Part shown: positions 35,106 to 44,023 of the stretch, one piece after another | Numbering within the stretch: position 1 is the first letter of the stretch | Layout of the letters: each line of letters opens with the position of its first letter | Assembly (NCBI RefSeq): GCF_000316035.1 | Contig: NZ_ANHX01000004.1 | Coordinates: forward strand, 354,502 to 418,501 | Direction: 5' to 3' | Source: Paenibacillus sp. PAMC 26794 | Lineage (GTDB): Bacteria > Bacillota > Bacilli > Paenibacillales > Paenibacillaceae | DNA length: 64,000 nucleotides | Program-made: the position numbers and the translations under genes | The notes under the pieces: generated by a model | What the model saw: the letters and a program-made list of their open reading frames with translations, nothing else | The model's database searches: none | What the model was told of the DNA's origin: nothing

Positions 35106-36341
35106 ATGTTGAACGGTAAAAAAATCGTGCTTGGTGTGACTGGCGGCATAGCCGCTTACAAAGCGGCAACATTATGCAGCAGACTGGTGCAAAAGGGAGC
35201 GGATGTTCATGTGATCATGACAGCTTCCGCTACACAGTTTATTACCGAATTGACGCTGCAAACGTTGACCCGAAACACCGTATATACCGATACATTTGAT
35301 GAGCGTGAACCAGCAGTCGTATCTCATATTCATCTGGCCGATCTGGCTGATCTTGTTCTGGTTGCTCCGGCTACAGCCAATGTGATTGCCAAGATGGCGC
35401 ATGGCATGGCAGATGATATGCTCTCAACGACTCTTCTTGCTACGACTGCCCCTGTCATGATTGCTCCGGCCATGAATGTTCATATGTATGATCATCCGGC
35501 TGTTCAACATAATATGAATTTGCTTGCTGAACGAGGCACCTTGATGATTGAACCGGGTGAAGGACAACTGGCATGTGGATATGTGGGCAAGGGACGTCTG
35601 GAAGAACCGGAGAGCATTGTGGATGTGGTGGAACGTTTCTTTGAACAGCGAGAATCTGCAGACATTAGTCGGCAGGGACAAGCTTCATTGTTACAAGGCA
35701 AGAAGGTTGTCGTTACGGCTGGAGGTACGATTGAGCGCATTGATCCAGTACGATACATTACGAACGATTCATCTGGCAAAATGGGATTTGCCATAGCCGC
35801 AGCTGCGCGTGATCTGGGGGCAGATGTGAAATTGGTTATGGGCAGTACCCAAGCCAAGCCACCGGAGAACGTTGAGTTGATCCCTGTACAATCTGCACAG
35901 GATATGTATGAAGCTGTAACACGCGAGTGGCATGACGCAGATATCGTGGTTAAGGCGGCGGCTGTTGCCGATTATCGCCCAAAGGAAGTTTACACCGAGA
36001 AAATCAAGAAGAAAGGCGACACGTTGTCGCTCGAACTTGTTAAAAATATAGATATTCTTGAAACGCTGGGCAAACAGAAGACCCATCAGTTTTTGATTGG
36101 TTTTGCTGCGGAGACTCAGTCCGTTGAGATGTATGCACGTGAGAAATTAGAACGGAAAAACTGTGATCTGATCGTAGCCAATGATGTAACCCGCACGGGT
36201 GCAGGATTTGGAACAGACACCAACGCGGTACATATCTATGACCGGGAAGGTTTGGTGGAGGAGCTTCCATTGATAGCCAAGGACGATGTGGCTCATCGGT
36301 TGCTCCGGATTGCGGCGGAGCGCATTGCCGGGAGGAATTAG
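35106..36341 (+). CDS. coaBC: Bifunctional phosphopantothenoylcysteine decarboxylase / phosphopantothenate-cysteine ligase
   Basis: 411 aa coenzyme A biosynthetic enzyme. The N-terminal flavoprotein decarboxylase (CoaC, about 1-180) has VTGGIAAYKA for FMN, the active-site His in SHIHLADLADL near 76, PAMNVHMY near 120 and a Cys in QLACGYVGKGRL near 158. The C-terminal ligase (CoaB, about 195-400) has VTAGGTIERIDPVRYITN and a KIKKKG segment near 302. GGGGGAAATAACC precedes the ATG. priA begins three bases after the stop, so they are co-transcribed. Confidence 0.96.
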   Translation: MLNGKKIVLGVTGGIAAYKAATLCSRLVQKGADVHVIMTASATQFITELTLQTLTRNTVYTDTFDEREPAVVSHIHLADLADLVLVAPATANVIAKMAHGMADDMLSTTLLATTAPVMIAPAMNVHMYDHPAVQHNMNLLAERGTLMIEPGEGQLACGYVGKGRLEEPESIVDVVERFFEQRESADISRQGQASLLQGKKVVVTAGGTIERIDPVRYITNDSSGKMGFAIAAAARDLGADVKLVMGSTQAKPPENVELIPVQSAQDMYEAVTREWHDADIVVKAAAVADYRPKEVYTEKIKKKGDTLSLELVKNIDILETLGKQKTHQFLIGFAAETQSVEMYAREKLERKNCDLIVANDVTRTGAGFGTDTNAVHIYDREGLVEELPLIAKDDVAHRLLRIAAERIAGRN

Positions 36342-36344
36342 GAT

Positions 36345-38894
36345 ATGGAGATTGCCAAGGTCATAGTCGATGTTCCCGTGAAGGAAACAGACCGGCCGTT
36401 TGATTACCTGGTACCTGAATCGATGAGGGAATGGATCGAGATTGGCAGCCGGGTGGGTGTACCTTTTGGTCATCGGACGGTGCAGGGATTCGTGATTGAT
36501 CTTGTGCCGCGTACCGGAGAGGAATCATTCAAGCTTAAGCAGATTCAGGAGTTGCTGGACATTGTTCCCCCGTTGTCAAAGGATTTGGTTGAGTTGGCCG
36601 AATGGATGAGTGGACGTTATGCCAGTAACCGGATTTTGTCATTGCAGGTCATGGTGCCGACGGCATTGAAAGGGAAAGCAGAGCGATACATCTCGCTGGG
36701 AGATGCACTTGATGGACAGATGGCGGGTGCACAACCGGATGATGAGGTGTTATTTGTTTGGGGAGAAGAGTCTACGACCGAGAAGGTACAGCAGGATATC
36801 ATCCGTTTTGTCAAAAGTCGGGGTCAGGTACCGCTGCAACAACTGAGTCGAAAATATCCCAATCATGCTGCACTAATTAAGAAATTATTGCTTGGTGGCG
36901 TACTGCTGGAGAGTCAGGCCATCAAGGACAAGTTGAATAAAAAAACGATGAAGTCCGTTGATCTGGCTGTAGATATTGCTGCTGCTCAGGAAGCACTTGC
37001 TTCATTCCCGGCGAAAGCACAGCGGCAGAAGGAGATTCTGGCTTTTTTGCTGGAAATGAAAGAACTGCTGCCCATGCCGATGAAAGAAGTGTTATCTACA
37101 CTACAGGTATCCGCCGCAACGATTAAGGGTCTTGAGGAAAAGGGACTGATCGTCACCGAGGACGTTGAGGTCTTCCGTGACCCTTATCAGGGCAGGAAGT
37201 TCAAAGCGACTGAACCGCTTGTTCTGACCGATGAGCAAAAACTTGTCTACGACAATATCAATGGCCGATTGCAGGAACAACGCCATGGGGTATTCTTGCT
37301 ACATGGTGTTACGGGAAGTGGCAAGACGGAAGTCTACCTTCAAACCATTCAACAATGCATCGAGCAGGATCGGCAAGCTATCGTTCTGGTGCCCGAGATT
37401 GCACTCACACCACAGATGGTAGAACGTTTTAAAGGGAGATTTGGGGACCAAGTTGCTGTTATGCACAGTCGTCTGTCTGGCGGTGAACGTTATGATGAAT
37501 GGCGCAAGATTCGTGAGGGTCAGGTGAAGGTTGCAATTGGGGCACGTTCAGCTGTATTTGCTCCATTCAGTCGGCTTGGGTTGATCATTATGGATGAGGA
37601 ACATGAGACTTCCTACAAACAGGAGGAAACTCCGAAATATCATGCTCGGGATGTAGCGGTAAAAAGAGCACAGCAGCATCAGGCCGTGGTTGTTCTGGGT
37701 TCAGCGACACCTTCGCTGGAAAGTTATTATGCTTCACGCTCGCAGAGTAATGATGATTTTGCACCACTCTTACTGGAGATGCCAACACGGGCACTGGGTA
37801 ACAAGTTGCCTGAAGTACGAATTGTTGACATGCGTGAAGAGTTGAAGGATGGCAACCGCTCCATGTTCAGCAGGGCTTTGCACAAAGGGCTGGAGGAGCG
37901 CTTGGAACGTGGTGAACAAACGGTGCTTCTGCTGAATCGCCGTGGATATTCAACCTTTGTCATGTGCCGAAGTTGTGGATATGTGGCAGGCTGTCCCGAA
38001 TGTGATATTTCATTAACGTATCATCAGCGCTCGAATAATCTCCGCTGTCATTACTGCGGGTATGCGGAAGCGGCACCGGAAGTGTGTCCGGATTGTGGAA
38101 GTGAGCATATTCGGTACTTTGGTACAGGTACACAGCGAGTCGAGGAAGAGCTTGCCAAGCTCTTTCCGGGTATTAGGGTCATACGAATGGATGTGGATAC
38201 AACAACGGAAAAAGGGGCTCACGAGAAGCTGCTGAAACAGTTTCGTGAGAAAAAGGCGGATGTATTGCTCGGCACCCAGATGGTTGCGAAGGGACTTGAT
38301 TTCCCAGATGTAACCCTGGTTGGTGTGATAACAGCGGATTCAGCGTTGAATTTACCTGATTTCCGTGCTGCGGAAAAAACGTTTCAGTTGCTAACACAGG
38401 TAGCTGGCCGAGCTGGTCGGCACCAATTGCCTGGTGAGGTGTTTGTTCAGTCCTATACGCCGGAGCACTACTCCATTGGCCATGCGAGTCAGCATGACTA
38501 CGTGTCGTTTGTACGTGAGGAATTGCTGCATCGTCGCAATTTGCAATATCCGCCTTACTGTCGCCTGATTCTGGTGACCTTTTCGCATGAGCAACTTCCG
38601 GTATTGATTCGTCTTGCCGAGAACTATACGCGGATACTGAAAGAGAAGGCTAATGCGGCCGGATGGCTCGGCAGTCTGGATCGATTCAGCAATGATGCCT
38701 TTGATGTACTAGGGCCGGTAGCGTCTCCGATTCCTCGGATCAAGAATAGATACAGATTCCAATGTATGATAAAATGGCGGGGGGATGTAGACGCCATAGG
38801 ACTCGCTCTGGCTACGGCCCGGCGCATGGACGATGATGTTCAGGCGCAAAAATTGCTTATTAGTCTGGATGTAGACCCGCAAATGTTAATGTAA
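36345..38894 (+). CDS. priA: Primosomal protein N' (replication restart helicase PriA)
   Basis: 849 aa superfamily 2 helicase that recognises stalled forks and loads the replisome. The N-terminal fork-binding domain covers about 1-110; Walker A is TGSGKTEVY near 323; DEEHETSYKQ near 417; zinc-binding cysteines occur as CRSC, CPEC, CHYC and CPDC near 543-585; the helicase C-terminal part has GTQMVAKGLDFP and AGRAGR. Full length for the family. It follows coaBC by three bases and is followed by def after 116 bases. Confidence 0.97.
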   Translation: MEIAKVIVDVPVKETDRPFDYLVPESMREWIEIGSRVGVPFGHRTVQGFVIDLVPRTGEESFKLKQIQELLDIVPPLSKDLVELAEWMSGRYASNRILSLQVMVPTALKGKAERYISLGDALDGQMAGAQPDDEVLFVWGEESTTEKVQQDIIRFVKSRGQVPLQQLSRKYPNHAALIKKLLLGGVLLESQAIKDKLNKKTMKSVDLAVDIAAAQEALASFPAKAQRQKEILAFLLEMKELLPMPMKEVLSTLQVSAATIKGLEEKGLIVTEDVEVFRDPYQGRKFKATEPLVLTDEQKLVYDNINGRLQEQRHGVFLLHGVTGSGKTEVYLQTIQQCIEQDRQAIVLVPEIALTPQMVERFKGRFGDQVAVMHSRLSGGERYDEWRKIREGQVKVAIGARSAVFAPFSRLGLIIMDEEHETSYKQEETPKYHARDVAVKRAQQHQAVVVLGSATPSLESYYASRSQSNDDFAPLLLEMPTRALGNKLPEVRIVDMREELKDGNRSMFSRALHKGLEERLERGEQTVLLLNRRGYSTFVMCRSCGYVAGCPECDISLTYHQRSNNLRCHYCGYAEAAPEVCPDCGSEHIRYFGTGTQRVEEELAKLFPGIRVIRMDVDTTTEKGAHEKLLKQFREKKADVLLGTQMVAKGLDFPDVTLVGVITADSALNLPDFRAAEKTFQLLTQVAGRAGRHQLPGEVFVQSYTPEHYSIGHASQHDYVSFVREELLHRRNLQYPPYCRLILVTFSHEQLPVLIRLAENYTRILKEKANAAGWLGSLDRFSNDAFDVLGPVASPIPRIKNRYRFQCMIKWRGDVDAIGLALATARRMDDDVQAQKLLISLDVDPQMLM

Positions 38895-39010
38895 GCATTT
38901 TGCAGCAATGCGGATGTAAACAAGCGGTATAAACATAGATTAAAATGAATACCTCAAAAATACAGATATCGTCCTGAAATTATGATGAGGATTAGGAAGG
39001 TGCTTACAAC

Positions 39011-39499
39011 ATGTCGATTCGCATTATCGTGCAAGAACCAGATGAGGTGCTCCACAAGAGAGCCAAAGAAGTAACCAAAATTACACCAAATGTACAAAAA
39101 TTGCTGGATGATATGGCTGATACCATGTACGATGCGGAAGGTGTAGGTCTTGCTGCGCCGCAGGTTGGCATTTTGAAACGTCTGATTGTTATCGACGCAG
39201 GTGATGAGCAAGGGCTGATCAAGATGATTAACCCGGAGATCATTGCAAGTGAGGGAGAACAATTTGGACCGGAAGGTTGTCTGAGTATCCCTGGAATTAA
39301 TGGTGATGTTCGCCGTTTCGAGACCGTTACGGTTAAAGGTCTGGATCGTGAAGGCAAAGAGTTGATTATTACGGGTAGTGGCTTGCTGTCCCGTGCATTC
39401 CAGCATGAGATTGATCATCTGGATGGCGTACTCTTTACGGATGTCGCCGAGAAAGTGTACGAAATTGCAGCCGATCAAACGGGACCGCGTCGTAATTAA
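39011..39499 (+). CDS. def: Peptide deformylase
   Basis: 162 aa metal enzyme that removes the formyl group from the N-terminal methionine of new proteins. The three signature motifs are intact: GVGLAAPQVG near 44, EGCLSIPG near 92 with the Cys ligand, and QHEIDHLDG near 136 with the two His ligands and catalytic Glu. fmt follows directly, the common def-fmt pairing. TTAGGAAGGTG precedes the ATG. Confidence 0.97.
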   Translation: MSIRIIVQEPDEVLHKRAKEVTKITPNVQKLLDDMADTMYDAEGVGLAAPQVGILKRLIVIDAGDEQGLIKMINPEIIASEGEQFGPEGCLSIPGINGDVRRFETVTVKGLDREGKELIITGSGLLSRAFQHEIDHLDGVLFTDVAEKVYEIAADQTGPRRN

Positions 39500-39511
39500 G
39501 GAGTGATCGAT

Positions 39512-40465
39512 TTGAATATTGTTTTTATGGGAACACCTGAATTTGCAGTTCCTTCTCTCGATATGCTGATGTCAGAGGGATACAATGTGGTGGGTGTGGT
39601 GACTCAGCCTGATAAACCACAGGGACGCAAAAAAGTACTTACGCCAACACCGGTTAAGGCCGCGGCAGAACGCCACGGTCTGCCGGTGTTTCAACCTGTT
39701 AAATTGCGTGATCCGGAAGCCGTAGCCCGCTTGGCTGAATGGAAGCCGGATCTGATCGTGACTGCGGCTTTTGGTCAGATTCTGCCCAAAGCCGTACTGG
39801 ATATGCCTGTTCGCGGTTGTGTGAACGTGCACGGCTCTCTTTTGCCGAAATATCGCGGAGGAGCCCCGATCCAGCGTTCTATTATTAACGGGGAATCCGT
39901 GACAGGAGTCACATTGATGTATATGGCTGAAGGCCTGGATACCGGAGATATGATCTCGCGTGTGGAACTGCCGATTACGGATGAAGATACATCAGGATCG
40001 ATGTTTGATAAATTAAGTGAGGCTGGTTCCAAACTGCTTCAGGCAGAAATGCCACGATTGATTGCAGGCGAGACAACGGCGGTCCCTCAGGATGATGCCG
40101 AGGCTTCGTATGCTCGCAATCTGACTCGGGATGACGAGAAAATGGACTGGAGTCGTACTTCACGCGAACTGTTCAATCAGATTCGTGGTCTTGTGCCGTT
40201 CTCCGGTGCATTTACGATGTGGGATGATCAGGTCTTCAAAGTCTGGGCTGCGGCTAACCCCGATCAGGTGGATCTGGCAACTTCTTCGGATGCTGGACAA
40301 GCAGAGCCGGGAACCGTGCTGCAATTGAACAAGGCAGGGATTGAAGTCTGCACAGGGAATGGGTCTCTCTGGTTGACTGAAGTACAGCCTGCAGGCAAAA
40401 AGGTGATGCAGGCCGCTGACTTTGCTCGCGGTGGTACACTGAAACCTGGAACGGTGCTGCGATGA
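39512..40465 (+). CDS. fmt: Methionyl-tRNA formyltransferase, TTG start
   Basis: 317 aa enzyme that formylates initiator Met-tRNA using 10-formyl-THF. MNIVFMGTPEFAVPSLDML at the N-terminus, the folate-binding VNVHGSLLPKYRGGAPIQ near 107 with catalytic Asn/His, and the C-terminal tRNA-binding domain are all present. AAGGAG lies at 39498-39503 and overlaps the GTG at 39503, so the real start is the TTG at 39512, 8 bases downstream of the binding site. The stop overlaps the rsmB start (ATGA), showing translational coupling. Confidence 0.96.
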   Translation: MNIVFMGTPEFAVPSLDMLMSEGYNVVGVVTQPDKPQGRKKVLTPTPVKAAAERHGLPVFQPVKLRDPEAVARLAEWKPDLIVTAAFGQILPKAVLDMPVRGCVNVHGSLLPKYRGGAPIQRSIINGESVTGVTLMYMAEGLDTGDMISRVELPITDEDTSGSMFDKLSEAGSKLLQAEMPRLIAGETTAVPQDDAEASYARNLTRDDEKMDWSRTSRELFNQIRGLVPFSGAFTMWDDQVFKVWAAANPDQVDLATSSDAGQAEPGTVLQLNKAGIEVCTGNGSLWLTEVQPAGKKVMQAADFARGGTLKPGTVLR

Positions 40466-41964
40466 GCGGTAACACACCAGGTCGTTCGTCAGGAAAAGGC
40501 CAGAAAGCTACTGGAAATTCATCCGGGCGTGAAGGAAACCGTCGTCCGAATTCGGGTAAATCGGGTGGCGCAGGAAATGCTTCCGCAAATGGTGCATCTC
40601 GCTCCCAGAAACCCAAAACATCTGCTCGTGCATTGGCAGTCAAGGTTCTGAGTGCTGTTGAGCAAGATGGAGCATACAGTAATCTGGAGTTGAACCGTCG
40701 TCTGAAAGAGGCGGATTTAAGCCCCGCAGATGCTGGACTAGCTACCGAATTGGTGTATGGAACAATCGGCAGATTGAATACACTTGATTATTTTCTGGAA
40801 CGTTACGTCGCCAAAGGAGTATCCAAACTGCAACCATGGGTTCGTAGCCTGCTGCGAATCAGCGTATATCAGATGATATATCTGGATCGTATTCCGGAGC
40901 ATGCCGTGGTGAGCGAAGCGGTTAATCTGGCGAAGAAACTGGGCCATCAGGGAATCTCGGGTATGGTGAATGGAGTGCTCCGCAATATGATCCGCAATCG
41001 GGATGAACTTCGTATTCCAGAACATCTGCCCGTTGCCGAACGTATTTCACTGGAGCATTCCCACCCGTTATGGATGGTTGAACGCTGGATTGCCCAGTAC
41101 GGCGAAGAGACGGCGGAAGCGATCTGTCGTGCGAATAATGAGCCGCCAGCGGTGAGTGTCCGGGTCAACACAACAATGACCACACGGGAGAAACTGATGC
41201 ATGAGATGACCAGTACAGGTGCAGTCGTTGTAGCTTCTCAGCTGAGTTCCGATGGAATTCTTGTACGTAGTGGCGGAAACATGGCTCTAACGTCCTGGTA
41301 TCGGGACGGGTTGTTCTCTATACAGGACGAAAGTTCCATGCTTGTCGCTGAAGCAGTTGCGCCAGAAGTAGACCAACTTGTATTGGATTGCTGCGCAGCT
41401 CCAGGTGGTAAAACAGCTCACATGGCTGAGAAAATGCAGGATCGCGGTCGTATTGTCGCTAATGATGTACATGCTCACAAGCGCCAGCTGATCCTGGATC
41501 AGGCGGAGCGTCTCGGTCTGAGCTGTATCGATGCTGTAACTGGAGATGCGCTAGACCTGAATGAACGGTACCCTGAAGCGTCGTTTGACCGCATTTTGCT
41601 GGATGCACCATGTTCAGGTCTTGGTGTTATTCGCCGCAAGCCTGATGTGAAATGGACCAAAACCGTAGAAGATATCGAAGATATCGCAGGCTTGCAGCGT
41701 GAATTGCTTGATCATGTTGCGCCGTTGTTAAAACCAGGTGGTATTCTGGTGTATAGCACTTGTACGATTGAGCCTGCTGAGAATGAGGATATGGTTGCAG
41801 ACTTCTTGAATCGACATCCGGAATACAGCCCAGCAGAAGCATCCGTCAGGTCTGAATCGGAGAAAGCGAACTTGAAGGTTGTGAACGGTGGTATTCAGAT
41901 TTTGCCACAATACGCTCACAGTGACGGATTTTTCATCGCACGGTTGACAAAAACAGTGGAATAA
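40462..41964 (+). CDS. rsmB: 16S rRNA m5C967 methyltransferase RsmB, with low-complexity N-terminal extension
   Basis: 500 aa. It methylates C967 (E. coli numbering) of 16S rRNA with SAM. An N-terminal Gly/Ser/Asn/Lys-rich extension of about 50 residues precedes a NusB-like RNA-binding domain (about 53-185) and a Rossmann methyltransferase domain. The SAM motif is CCAAPGGKTAHMAE near 310; the two catalytic cysteines are in DAPCSGLG near 382 and STCTIEP near 432. The family is usually about 450 aa, so the extra length is the basic tail at the front. Coupled to fmt by a 4-base overlap. Confidence 0.95.
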   Translation: MSGNTPGRSSGKGQKATGNSSGREGNRRPNSGKSGGAGNASANGASRSQKPKTSARALAVKVLSAVEQDGAYSNLELNRRLKEADLSPADAGLATELVYGTIGRLNTLDYFLERYVAKGVSKLQPWVRSLLRISVYQMIYLDRIPEHAVVSEAVNLAKKLGHQGISGMVNGVLRNMIRNRDELRIPEHLPVAERISLEHSHPLWMVERWIAQYGEETAEAICRANNEPPAVSVRVNTTMTTREKLMHEMTSTGAVVVASQLSSDGILVRSGGNMALTSWYRDGLFSIQDESSMLVAEAVAPEVDQLVLDCCAAPGGKTAHMAEKMQDRGRIVANDVHAHKRQLILDQAERLGLSCIDAVTGDALDLNERYPEASFDRILLDAPCSGLGVIRRKPDVKWTKTVEDIEDIAGLQRELLDHVAPLLKPGGILVYSTCTIEPAENEDMVADFLNRHPEYSPAEASVRSESEKANLKVVNGGIQILPQYAHSDGFFIARLTKTVE

Positions 41965-41990
41965 CAGTTTAATAGAGCACGGAAGTATGA

Positions 41991-42020
41991 CCGCCGAGGG
42001 GAACTTCGGCGGATTTCTTT
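41991..42020 (+). terminator. Terminator of the def-fmt-rsmB group
   Basis: CCGCCGA / TCGGCGG stem with an 8-base loop followed by ATTTCTTT. The T-run is interrupted. Confidence 0.7.
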
Positions 42021-42198
42021 GTGATGGGACTTCGATATAATTGTCAGAGAATGTGATGACAGGGTGCGATGGCGGCATTGAGATGTTATAATGCATGAAG
42101 TACAGATATCAAGGGTATACATGGATGTAACGTGGTCTTTGTGATAGAATAGGACGAATGGAACGAAAAGAAAAGAAGGAATAGGTGTTGACAACAAA

Positions 42199-43239
42199 AT
42201 GAAACCTTTTATATATGATTATTCTCTGGAACAACTGCAGCAATGGGCTGTGGAGAATGGGGAGCCGGCGTTTCGCGGTGGCCAAATCTTTGACTGGATT
42301 TATGTAAAACGTGTGAATGATTTCAGTGAAATGACCAATCTGTCCAAGCCATTGCGTGAAAAACTGACAGAGCAATTTGAATTTGTAACACTTAAGGAAA
42401 TTACCAAGTTTGAATCCAAAGATGGAACGGTTAAATTCCTCTTTGGTCTGCATGATGATCATGCCATTGAGACAGTAATCATGAAGCATAACTACGGGAA
42501 CAGCATCTGTGTAACCACACAGGTTGGTTGTCGTATTGGTTGTACGTTCTGTGCATCCACATTGGGTGGTCTCAAGCGTAACCTTACGGCTGGTGAGATT
42601 GTTGCCCAGGTTGTGCAGGCTCAAAAAATTCTGGATGAACGCAATGAGCGTGTCAGCAGCATCGTGATCATGGGTTCGGGTGAACCTTTCGAAAACTATG
42701 AAGCTACGATGACTTTCCTGCGAATTATGATTCATGAAAAAGGGCTGAACATCGGTCAGCGTCACATCACGGTATCCACGAGCGGAATCGTTCCGAACAT
42801 CTACAAGTTTGCAGATGAAGATACACAGATTAACCTCGCCATTTCGATCCATGCACCAAATGATGCACTGCGTTCGAAATTGATGCCGGTTAACCGTCGT
42901 TTTCCTTTTGAAGACGTGATGGAGTCCCTTCGTTATTATCTGGCCAAAACAGGTCGGAGAATTACGTTCGAGTATGCACTTATTGGTGGGGTAAACGATC
43001 AGCCAGAGCATGCAGCAGAACTGGCAAGTGTGCTTAAGAACATGTTGTGCCACGTGAATCTGATTCCGGTTAACCATGTACCTGAACGCAAATACGTAAG
43101 AACATCGAGAAGCGACATTTTCAATTTTCAGAAGATTCTCTCGGAACAGGGTGTTAATGTAACCATTCGTCGTGAACAGGGACATGATATTGCTGCCGCT
43201 TGCGGTCAGCTTCGTGCAAAGCATATGGAGTTGAGGTGA
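42199..43239 (+). CDS. rlmN: Dual-specificity 23S rRNA / tRNA methyltransferase RlmN
   Basis: 346 aa radical SAM enzyme that makes 2-methyladenosine at 23S rRNA A2503 and at A37 of some tRNAs. The 4Fe-4S motif CRIGCTFC lies near residues 111-118; the SAM-binding motif reads GSGEP (usually GMGEP) near 155; the catalytic C-terminal Cys is in AAACGQL near 336, and the other methyl-carrying Cys is in HVNLIPVN region context with MLCHV. Fully intact. The ATG at 42199 follows AAGGAATAGGTG. prpC begins eight bases after the stop. Confidence 0.96.
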   Translation: MKPFIYDYSLEQLQQWAVENGEPAFRGGQIFDWIYVKRVNDFSEMTNLSKPLREKLTEQFEFVTLKEITKFESKDGTVKFLFGLHDDHAIETVIMKHNYGNSICVTTQVGCRIGCTFCASTLGGLKRNLTAGEIVAQVVQAQKILDERNERVSSIVIMGSGEPFENYEATMTFLRIMIHEKGLNIGQRHITVSTSGIVPNIYKFADEDTQINLAISIHAPNDALRSKLMPVNRRFPFEDVMESLRYYLAKTGRRITFEYALIGGVNDQPEHAAELASVLKNMLCHVNLIPVNHVPERKYVRTSRSDIFNFQKILSEQGVNVTIRREQGHDIAAACGQLRAKHMELR

Positions 43240-43246
43240 GAACGTT

Positions 43247-44023
43247 TTGATCAAAACAGTTCATGTGAGCCATATCGGACGAGTGCGTTCGGTGAATGAA
43301 GATTCAGCTTGGATTCGTAATCTCGATACAGGATATATTCTGGGTATTGTTGCCGATGGCATGGGTGGACATCTTGCAGGGGATACGGCAAGCCGCTTGG
43401 CAGTAGAGACGTTGGTGAAAGATCTGGGAACACTGGAACCAGGTCTGTCACATGCGTCTCTGTCTGCGGCTCTCAGCGATGCTATTTTGCATGCCAACGA
43501 AGTTATCTTCCGCACGGCATCAACAGATGACAAGTATCACAACATGGGAACAACGGTGGTTGCGGCTTTATTGAACGATACGGAAGGTGTTATTGGACAC
43601 ATCGGTGATAGCAGAGCCTACAAAATTGCGAACAAAGCTGTGATCCAGCTAACCGAGGACCATACACTGGTGAATGAATTGTTCAAAAATGGTCAGATTA
43701 GCAAAGAGGATGTGTCCCATCATCCACGTCGCAACGTACTAACTCGTGCGCTTGGAACAGATGCCGAGGTGAAGGTAGATCTGGATACCGTCAAGCTGGA
43801 GGAAGGCGAAGTTCTTCTCCTGTGCAGTGATGGTCTCAGTAACCTGGTCAGCAATGAGCAGATTATTCAGGTTGCCGGCAATCTGGAACTGGCATTGGAA
43901 GATCGTGCAGACCGACTGCTTCAGTTGGCTTTACTTGCTGGGGGAGACGACAACATCACGCTTGCTTTGTTCGAGTTGCAGAGGGAAGGTTCCGTAGATA
44001 CGGAAACGGGGTGTGAGTCATGA
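43247..44023 (+). CDS. prpC: PP2C-type Ser/Thr protein phosphatase PrpC (Stp), TTG start
   Basis: 258 aa metal-dependent phosphatase that reverses phosphorylation by the adjacent kinase. Motifs: RSVNEDSAW near 13, VADGMGGHLAGD near 36 with metal-binding Asp, IGDSRAYK near 118, SDGLSN near 192 and GGDDNITL near 232. The start is a TTG at 43247 with GAGGTGAG upstream; no nearer ATG exists. The stop overlaps the prkC start in ATGA, so phosphatase and kinase are coupled. Order rlmN-prpC-prkC matches B. subtilis. Confidence 0.95.
   Translation: MIKTVHVSHIGRVRSVNEDSAWIRNLDTGYILGIVADGMGGHLAGDTASRLAVETLVKDLGTLEPGLSHASLSAALSDAILHANEVIFRTASTDDKYHNMGTTVVAALLNDTEGVIGHIGDSRAYKIANKAVIQLTEDHTLVNELFKNGQISKEDVSHHPRRNVLTRALGTDAEVKVDLDTVKLEEGEVLLLCSDGLSNLVSNEQIIQVAGNLELALEDRADRLLQLALLAGGDDNITLALFELQREGSVDTETGCES

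Noticed and set aside
42109..43254. 381-codon antisense ORF over rlmN
   Set aside because: Entirely antisense to an intact, well conserved gene; a frame shadow.
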